Assembly: GCA_903839795.1 (NCBI GenBank)
Contig: CAIMDR010000601.1
Location: 1 to 8,083 of the forward strand
DNA length: 8,083 bases
Origin: an uncultured Methylococcaceae bacterium
GTDB lineage: Bacteria > Pseudomonadota > Gammaproteobacteria > Methylococcales > Methylomonadaceae
Direction of reading: 5' to 3'
Part shown: positions 1 through 5,225 of the stretch, in pieces
How positions within the stretch are numbered: the stretch's first letter is position 1
Layout: every line of letters starts with the position of its first letter
Position numbers and translations under genes: made by a program
The notes under the pieces: model-generated
What the model saw: only the letters and a program-made list of their open reading frames with translations
What the model was told of the DNA's origin: nothing
Databases searched by the model: none

Positions 1-62
1 GGACTGAGGGGGATTTATCTAATAAAATCTCCCCTAACCCCTCTTTGTCAAAGAGGGGGACT
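1..62. repeat. Left-end dispersed repeat with hairpin
   Basis: Positions 6-39 are identical to 8050-8083 at the other end of the window, in the same orientation (34 of 34 bases). Directly after it, 38-46 (CCCCTCTTT) pairs perfectly with 50-58 around the loop GTC, giving a 9-bp hairpin. There is no T-tract that would make it a convincing terminator. The pattern fits one boundary of a dispersed palindromic intergenic repeat, cut by the window edge. That it is dispersed genome-wide is inference from the two copies here. Confidence 0.8.
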
Positions 63-89
63 GAATAATTACAGTTTTTTTGTTTTTTT

Positions 90-118
90 CTTCGTGTCCT
101 TCGTGTCTTCGTGGTGAA
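90..118 (-). repeat. CACGAA-type short-period repeat, copy 1
   Basis: Read on the minus strand, this stretch carries CACGAA three times, spaced 8 and 9 bases apart, preceded by TTCAC. The same pattern occurs at 824-850, 995-1021 (inverted), 4860-4888 and 4953-4981. It lies about 50 bases before the glycosylase start, in otherwise T-rich DNA. Its function is unknown. Confidence 0.75.
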
Positions 119-170
119 TAAAAATCTTAAGCAGCCTTTAACCTTTCCCCTTTAGCCTTACAAATAAAAT

Positions 171-812
171 ATGTTTTCAAAAGAAATATTCGATCAGGAT
201 TGCCGGTTATGTAAACGCCTGGATGATTTTTTGTGTGAAGTAAAACAAAAACATCCCGACTATCATGCTCGACCGGTCGCGCCTTTTGGCGATAAAAATC
301 CTCGCTTATTGATTGTTGGTTTAGCACCCGGGCTGCATGGTGCCAATGCGACGGGACGACCGTTTACCAAAGATTATGCGGGGCTACTGCTGTATGACGC
401 ACTTTATGAATTTGGTTACAGTAATCAACGACTGTCTGAATCTTTGGCGGACGGCCTGGAACTTTACCGTTGTCGAATTACCAATGCCGTTAAATGCCTG
501 CCTCCGCAAAATAAACCAACCGGAACTGAAATCAATCAGTGCAATCAATTTTTGGCAGCCGAGTTAAAAACCCTGCCGGATCAGGCTGTGATATTAGCCT
601 TGGGCACCGTTGCCCATCAAGCCGTGTTAAAAGCCTGTAACCTAAAGCCGAGTAGTGCCCCTTTTGCCCATAATGCACAACACACTTTGCCGGATGGACG
701 CACACTGGTTGATTCTTATCATACCAGTCGCTATAACGTGCAAACCAAACGCCTGACCAAAGACATGTTTGCAGATGTTTTTCATAGAATTGAGCAGTTA
801 TTGGCTGACTGA
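171..812 (+). CDS. Uracil-DNA glycosylase, UDGb / family 5 type
   Basis: This 213-residue protein should excise uracil, and possibly other deaminated bases, from DNA as the first step of base excision repair in the cytoplasm. Motif 1 is GLAPGLHGANATGRPF at residues 50-65. It has no acidic or amide residue at the usual catalytic position, which is the signature of family 5 rather than family 1 (GQDPY) or family 4 (GEAPG). The C-terminal motif around residues 182-189 (SYHTSRYN) supplies the expected His184. Cys11 and Cys14 near the N-terminus, with Cys101 and Cys109, match the four-cysteine iron-sulfur cluster pattern of this superfamily. The ATG at 171 places the first CxxC at the expected distance from the terminus, although no clear Shine-Dalgarno precedes it. 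It stands alone: more than 300 bases and an inverted repeat separate it from pgaB, so co-transcription is doubtful. The superfamily call is firm; the exact substrate range is inference. Confidence 0.92.
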   Translation: MFSKEIFDQDCRLCKRLDDFLCEVKQKHPDYHARPVAPFGDKNPRLLIVGLAPGLHGANATGRPFTKDYAGLLLYDALYEFGYSNQRLSESLADGLELYRCRITNAVKCLPPQNKPTGTEINQCNQFLAAELKTLPDQAVILALGTVAHQAVLKACNLKPSSAPFAHNAQHTLPDGRTLVDSYHTSRYNVQTKRLTKDMFADVFHRIEQLLAD

Positions 813-823
813 TAAAAGCTATA

Positions 824-1021
824 GTCCACGAAAAGCACGAAAGACACGAAAAAAATCAAAGAGATACCAGGTTGCAAGCCTTTACCCAATGAGTGATTGG
901 TTGTGTAGTGCAACAATCTTATTTTTTTATTTCACCTGAAATGGCCTGTTTTAGGTTTTTGTGAATGAATCACTGTTCAGCGATAAATATTTTTTTCGTG
1001 TCTTTCGTGCTTTTCGTGGAC
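824..1021. repeat. Perfect 33-bp inverted repeat around a 132-bp spacer
   Basis: Positions 824-856 and 989-1021 are exact reverse complements over all 33 bases. Each arm is built of three CACGAA units at 9-base spacing followed by seven A residues. The 132 bases between them contain no open reading frame worth calling. The right arm ends about 40 bases before a possible pgaB -10 box. No target-site duplication is visible beside the arms. As RNA the arms could form a very long hairpin. It could be a MITE-like element or two oppositely placed copies of the local repeat; I cannot tell which. It accounts for most of the gap at 813-1119. Confidence 0.9.
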
Positions 1022-1059
1022 AATTTGTTTTTATCCATCAGGCATTATTCAAAGTGGCT

Positions 1060-1065
1060 TATACT
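1060..1065 (+). promoter_or_regulatory. Possible -10 box for the pga operon
   Basis: TATACT matches the sigma-70 -10 consensus at five of six positions and lies 54 bases before the preferred pgaB ATG. It would start transcription near 1072. No convincing -35 hexamer sits 16-18 bases upstream, so the site may be weak, activator-dependent or spurious. Confidence 0.3.
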
Positions 1066-1119
1066 TTTTTCAGTTAAAATGTGCGCAATATCGTAGGTGA
1101 GTTTTACAATTTGGATGAT

Positions 1120-3060
1120 ATGACTCTTTTTACCCCTTTTACCATCGTTAATTTTTTTAAAAAGTTAACCGGGTTGATTTTTCTGATAGGTTTTTTCAGT
1201 ACGGCATCAGCTACAGAACATCATTTTTTGGTTCTTAATTATCACGACATTGTTGGAGCAGAAGGCGCTAAACCGCCTTTTAATTCGATGGATGTCAGTG
1301 TCGATCACTTTGAAGAGCATCTGGCGTGGCTGAAAAAAAATGGTTACCAAATTATCAGTGTACAAGCTATTCTTGATGCGGCAGCAGGCAAGATTGATTT
1401 GCCTAATAAAGGTGCGCTGCTGACCTTTGATGACGGCTATCAGAGTTTTTATACCCACATTTTTCCGCTATTAAAAAAATATCATTATCCAGCGACGGTT
1501 GCCTTGGTGGGAACCTGGATGGACGGTAATGTCACGGCTACTGAGCCTGGCAAGCCCTTGCTTACTTGGGAACAGGTCAGAGAATTGGTGCAGTCCGGCT
1601 TGGTAGAAATCGCCTCTCACAGTTACGATCTACATAAAGGTGTGCCGGGTAATCCGCAAGGTAATACCCAGGCCGCAGCGGTTACGCGCATTTATGACGA
1701 CCCCATGCTGGTTTACGAAACGGACGAAGACTATCATTTACGCATTAATGCAGCCTTGTTGAAAAGCGCCGAGTTTATCTTTCAACATGCCGGTGTAAGA
1801 CCCCGGGTGATGGTTTGGCCGTATGGAGAATATAATCAAATGGCCGTTCAAGCCGCGCGTGCAGCCGGCATGCCAATTACCATGCGACTGATGGACGGCT
1901 TTAATACGCTGGCAGATATTAGTACCTTGCGGCGTTTGATTATGGTCGATAATCCCGATGTTAAGCAATTTGCAGAAATTGTTACCCAACTGCGTGCTGA
2001 CCGGCCGTTGCGGGTAGCGCATCTGGATATGGATTATCTTTATGATAAAGACCCAAAGCAACTGGAACGTAATTTGGATGCGGCGATACAGCGGATTAAA
2101 GACTTGCACATTAACACGGTTTTTTTGCAGGCTTATGCCGATCCTGATGGGGATGGCAACGCCGATGCCTTATATTTTCCCAATCGACATTTGCCGGTTA
2201 TACAAGACTTGTTTAATCGGGTGGCTTGGCAGCTAAAAATAGTCGCCAGGGTTAAAGTTTATGCCTGGATGCCGATTATGGCTTATCAGGGCAAAGCACC
2301 GGAATCTTGGTATGTTCAGGAATGGCGAGCTGGCAAGACACAATTATCCAGTCATATTTACACCCGACTATCACCGTTTAACCCCGAAGCGCGTCAATAT
2401 GTCGCTGAAATTTATGAAGACTTGGCCAAACACTGTAATTTTGATGGGCTCTTGTTTCATGATGACGGCATTTTATCCGATTATGAAGATGTATCCCCGC
2501 TGGCGCTAAGCTATGCCAAAGAAGTGTGGGGCTTGCCTGAGCAATTTGAACAACTGCATGCAACCTCTGCCATGCGCATGGCCTGGGCGCAACATAAAAC
2601 CGATTTGATTAATCAGTTTACTGATGAGTTAGCCGATCGGGTGCGTATTTATCGACCGGATATAAAGACCGCGCGTAATTTTTATGCACTGCCTTTGTTG
2701 AAGCCTTATAGCGAAGAATGGTATGCACAATCCTATCAATCCTTTTTAGCCCATTATGATTACGTTGCCATAGAAGCCATGCCTTTTATGGAAGAAGCCA
2801 AAAATCCCAAACAATGGCTTACCCAATTGGTAAAAGCGGCAGACAAACAGCCGGAGGGGCTTAAAAAAACCGTGTTTGAGTTGCAAGCGGTGAACTGGAA
2901 AACCCAAGAGAAAATCCCCATGCCGGTCTTTATTGAACAACTGGAATTGTTGAAAAAATTGGGCGTCAGTCATATCGGTTATTATCCCGATAATGTGTTT
3001 ACGGATCAGCCGCGCTTAACGGATTTACAACAGCATTTTTCACTCCATGCCAGATCATGA
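1120..3060 (+). CDS. pgaB: Poly-beta-1,6-N-acetyl-D-glucosamine N-deacetylase PgaB
   Basis: PgaB partly de-N-acetylates PNAG in the periplasm, which is needed for export, and its C-terminal domain hydrolyses deacetylated PNAG. From the ATG at 1120 the product is 646 residues, near the E. coli size. Residues 1-31 form a signal peptide (KK, a hydrophobic run, then STASA). A CE4 polysaccharide deacetylase domain follows (about 36-280), with His42 in LNYHD, Asp104-Asp105 in TFDDGY, and His167 and His172 in SHSYDLH as metal and catalytic residues. The GH153-type domain begins near RVAHLDMDY (298-306) and contains FHDDGILSDYED, with Asp448-Asp449 at the presumed catalytic acid. The frame is open back to a GTG at 1081, but that start adds an acidic stretch before the signal peptide and would leave almost no leader; neither start has a strong Shine-Dalgarno. 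Unlike E. coli PgaB there is no lipobox cysteine. The stop overlaps the pgaC start. Confidence 0.96.
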   Translation: MTLFTPFTIVNFFKKLTGLIFLIGFFSTASATEHHFLVLNYHDIVGAEGAKPPFNSMDVSVDHFEEHLAWLKKNGYQIISVQAILDAAAGKIDLPNKGALLTFDDGYQSFYTHIFPLLKKYHYPATVALVGTWMDGNVTATEPGKPLLTWEQVRELVQSGLVEIASHSYDLHKGVPGNPQGNTQAAAVTRIYDDPMLVYETDEDYHLRINAALLKSAEFIFQHAGVRPRVMVWPYGEYNQMAVQAARAAGMPITMRLMDGFNTLADISTLRRLIMVDNPDVKQFAEIVTQLRADRPLRVAHLDMDYLYDKDPKQLERNLDAAIQRIKDLHINTVFLQAYADPDGDGNADALYFPNRHLPVIQDLFNRVAWQLKIVARVKVYAWMPIMAYQGKAPESWYVQEWRAGKTQLSSHIYTRLSPFNPEARQYVAEIYEDLAKHCNFDGLLFHDDGILSDYEDVSPLALSYAKEVWGLPEQFEQLHATSAMRMAWAQHKTDLINQFTDELADRVRIYRPDIKTARNFYALPLLKPYSEEWYAQSYQSFLAHYDYVAIEAMPFMEEAKNPKQWLTQLVKAADKQPEGLKKTVFELQAVNWKTQEKIPMPVFIEQLELLKKLGVSHIGYYPDNVFTDQPRLTDLQQHFSLHARS

Positions 3061-4385
3061 ATAGCTCCTTGCAGCACCTAAGCAGTTTGCTACAAACTCA
3101 ATGGTATCAAGTGTTGCTGGTATGGCAACCATTGGATGCGGCCATCGAAGGTTTTATTTATTACTATCCTTTGTTTATGGCTTACATCTGGATGTTTGGC
3201 GCGATTATTTTTTATAGCCGCTATGAATGGCATCAGCAAGGTAATGCCGAGCACCTGCCGGAATTAAAGGCTTACCCGCCAGTGTCCATTTTGATTCCCT
3301 GTTATAACGAAGCCGAAAATATTCGTGAAACCATAGACGTTTTACTGAGGCAAAAATACCCCGACTATGAAATTATCGCCATTAATGACGGCAGTAAAGA
3401 CAACACGCTGGAAATATTGAAGGGCTTGGCCGAACAACACACTCAGCTTCGTGTGATTAATTTACACACCAACCAAGGCAAAGCGATGGGCTTACGCACC
3501 GCTGCCTTGCTGGCCAACAGTGAAATCCTGATTTGCATTGATGGTGATGCCTTGTTGGCTCCCGAAGCCATTGCCTGGATGGTACGTCATTTTAATGATA
3601 ATCCCGCAGTCGGTGCCGTTACCGGTAATCCACGCATACGCAATCGCTCGACCTTATTAGGCCGGATTCAGGTGGGCGAATTTTCAGCCATTGTCGGCAT
3701 GATAAAACGGGCGCAACGTTCTTACGGCAAAGTATTCACCGTCTCTGGCGTTATCGCCGCCTTTCGTAAATCGGCATTACATGACGTGGGTTATTGGAGC
3801 AACGATATGGTCACTGAAGACATCGACATCAGTTGGAAATTGCAGTTAGCCGGTTGGACTATTTATTTTGAACCCAACGCCTTGTGCTGGGTGTTGATGC
3901 CGGAAACCCTGGATGGTTTGTGGCAACAACGAGCACGCTGGGCGCAAGGTGGCACCGAAGTATTGCTGCGGTATTTCCCCGCTCTGTTTCGCTGGTCATC
4001 GCGAGGAATGTGGTTGTTGTACGGTGAATGCTTAATCAGTATTTTCTGGGCATTTTTGATCTTGTTGCATTTACTCTATGTACCGGTGGCGTTGCTTAAC
4101 GAATCAACCAATCAATCGTTACATGATTTAAGCCCCAGTTGGACCAGCCTGTTGTTAAGCCTGACCTGTTTAATACAATTTGGTGTCAGCCTGTTTATCG
4201 ATTCGCGTTACGAAGCCAGTACCGGCGGCGTTGCGCGTTACTATTACTGGATGGTCTGGTATCCCATTGTGTATTGGCTTATCAATGTCGGCACCACGAT
4301 TGTCGGTTCCGTTCGGGCGATAAAAAAGAAGCGCGGACTCCGTGCCGTATGGGTTACCGTAGACAGAGGCTTGCGCCATAAATGA
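3057..4385 (+). CDS. pgaC: PNAG synthase glycosyltransferase PgaC
   Basis: PgaC is the family 2 glycosyltransferase that polymerises UDP-GlcNAc into PNAG and moves the chain across the inner membrane together with PgaD. The 442 residues match E. coli PgaC in length. One membrane helix near 32-55 precedes the cytoplasmic catalytic domain. That domain shows SILIPCYNE (77-85), NDGSKDNT (110-117), the metal-binding DGD (162-164), TEDID with the catalytic Asp (253-257), and the acceptor-site QRARW (291-295). Hydrophobic segments around 320-345, 362-382 and 397-420 form the C-terminal membrane part, and the tail DRGLR is family-typical. All catalytic motifs are intact. The start overlaps the pgaB stop as ATGA, and the stop overlaps the pgaD start the same way, so translation is probably coupled. 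Activity is known in E. coli to need c-di-GMP bound at the PgaC-PgaD interface; no riboswitch or other control is visible here. Confidence 0.97.
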   Translation: MNSSLQHLSSLLQTQWYQVLLVWQPLDAAIEGFIYYYPLFMAYIWMFGAIIFYSRYEWHQQGNAEHLPELKAYPPVSILIPCYNEAENIRETIDVLLRQKYPDYEIIAINDGSKDNTLEILKGLAEQHTQLRVINLHTNQGKAMGLRTAALLANSEILICIDGDALLAPEAIAWMVRHFNDNPAVGAVTGNPRIRNRSTLLGRIQVGEFSAIVGMIKRAQRSYGKVFTVSGVIAAFRKSALHDVGYWSNDMVTEDIDISWKLQLAGWTIYFEPNALCWVLMPETLDGLWQQRARWAQGGTEVLLRYFPALFRWSSRGMWLLYGECLISIFWAFLILLHLLYVPVALLNESTNQSLHDLSPSWTSLLLSLTCLIQFGVSLFIDSRYEASTGGVARYYYWMVWYPIVYWLINVGTTIVGSVRAIKKKRGLRAVWVTVDRGLRHK

Positions 4386-4828
4386 AAGGCTACATTATTA
4401 ATGCACCGCATTTACAAAGCCTGCAAAAACGCTTGGGCGCTTTATTCGCTTGGGCAATTTGTTGGGTGATGTGGATTTATTTATTGGTGCCTTTGGTCAC
4501 CTTATGCAGTTGGGTGCTGGGCGATAAAAAAATGATCAATCAAATGCGCTGGTTTGGCGGTTACAAAAGTCTGCTGGAACTGATGGAAATATACGGTGCA
4601 GCGTTATTAATTATGGCGATGCTTTGGTTAGGCTGGATACTCTATCGTGCCTCACGAAAGCGGTCGATACTACCAGCCGCCCAAAAAAAGGTTAATGATA
4701 CCCAACTGTGTGCGTTTTATCAGGTAAAAGCCGATGAATTGCAACAGTGCCGAACCGCTTCAATGATCACCGTTTTTTATGACGAGAACGGACATATTGT
4801 TCACCTTGAACCCCATATAGACCGGTAG
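4382..4828 (+). CDS. pgaD: PNAG synthase accessory membrane protein PgaD
   Basis: PgaD is the small inner-membrane partner of PgaC. In E. coli the pair binds c-di-GMP allosterically, and PgaD is degraded when c-di-GMP is low. This product has 148 residues, slightly longer than E. coli PgaD. It shows two membrane helices, about 17-46 (rich in Trp, Leu and Val) and 72-92, followed by a basic ASRKRS stretch and a soluble cytoplasmic tail. The tail segment SMITVFYDENGHIVHLEP (about 126-143) resembles the C-terminal beta-strand region of PgaD proteins. Primary sequence is poorly conserved in this family, so the call leans on topology and on position directly after pgaC with a 4-base ATGA overlap. 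A weak AGAGG at 4365-4369 lies 12 bases before the start. It is the last gene of the operon; the next gene is nearly 400 bases away. Confidence 0.92.
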   Translation: MKGYIINAPHLQSLQKRLGALFAWAICWVMWIYLLVPLVTLCSWVLGDKKMINQMRWFGGYKSLLELMEIYGAALLIMAMLWLGWILYRASRKRSILPAAQKKVNDTQLCAFYQVKADELQQCRTASMITVFYDENGHIVHLEPHIDR

Positions 4829-4835
4829 CTTTAAT

Positions 4836-4981
4836 CCGGAAAAATCACAAAAAAATTTTCACCACGAAAACACGAAGAGCACGAAGTTACGCTGTTTCCC
4901 AAGCTCCAGCTTGGGAAACAGGGAAATCCCGGAAAAATCACAAAAAAATTTTCACCACGAAGACACGAAGAGCACGAAGTT
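4836..4981. repeat. 53-bp direct repeat pair with CACGAA motifs
   Basis: Positions 4836-4888 and 4929-4981 match at 52 of 53 bases (A at 4869, G at 4962), 93 bases apart. Each copy runs from CCGGAAAAATCAC through a block of A and T residues into three CACGAA units, the same pattern found at 90-118 and 824-850. A hairpin element fills the space between the copies. The array occupies the first part of the gap after pgaD. Confidence 0.9.
4892..4921. repeat. 14-bp perfect hairpin between the direct repeats
   Basis: CTGTTTCCCAAGCT (4892-4905) pairs perfectly with 4908-4921 around a two-base CC loop. It could help end pga transcription, but it is followed by GGAAATCCC rather than a U-tract, so a standard Rho-independent terminator is not supported. 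Being almost perfectly symmetric, it would fold the same way in RNA from either strand. It resembles a small dispersed palindrome inserted within the CACGAA repeat. Confidence 0.85.
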
Positions 4982-5225
4982 TTTTATGGTGAATAATTTT
5001 GACGATGGTTTTCGTACTGAAAATAATTAAAAACTACCCTTTAGATAACAAGGATTTTCTCCAATAAAGACGAATTTAAAATAATAACTCACTGTTTTAT
5101 TTCATTTTTTTTTTTTTTCGTGGGTTCCGGTTTTTTGGTTTTTTTGTAGACGAATTAATTTTTTTAAGTTCTAATATTTCGCTATAAATATTACAATTTT
5201 TGAAATTCACTAATTCAACCAGCCA
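4982..5225. other. AT-rich gap before the histidine kinase
   Basis: This stretch has no coding potential. It is very AT-rich and includes a run of 14 T residues (5105-5118), then TTCGTGGGTTCC and further T-rich blocks that look like a decayed copy of the local repeat. A possible promoter element lies near its end. I see no riboswitch, tRNA or small RNA signature. Confidence 0.6.
5183..5188 (+). promoter_or_regulatory. Possible -10 box for the histidine kinase
   Basis: TATAAA lies 37 bases before the kinase ATG, at a reasonable distance for a short leader. The matching -35 region is only a T-run (about 5160-5165), and the surrounding DNA is so AT-rich that chance matches are likely. Confidence 0.3.

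Noticed and set aside
824..1021. Insertion sequence with a transposase
   Set aside because: The 132-base spacer has no room for a transposase and no open frame, and no flanking target duplication is visible.
1081..1119. GTG at 1081 as the pgaB start
   Set aside because: It would add an acidic segment before the signal peptide, has no Shine-Dalgarno, and lies about nine bases after the start predicted from the TATACT box. The ATG at 1120 gives a normal signal peptide. The earlier start is not excluded.
1738..2109. Open frames on the minus strand inside pgaB and elsewhere
   Set aside because: They lie opposite strongly conserved coding sequence, have no recognisable domains, and show the composition expected of shadow frames.
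4892..4921. Classical Rho-independent terminator for pgaBCD
   Set aside because: The stem is strong, but no U-tract follows on the + strand, and an identical-looking palindrome could fold in either direction.
4836..4981. CRISPR array
   Set aside because: Only two copies are present, the space between them is itself a palindromic repeat, and no cas gene is nearby.
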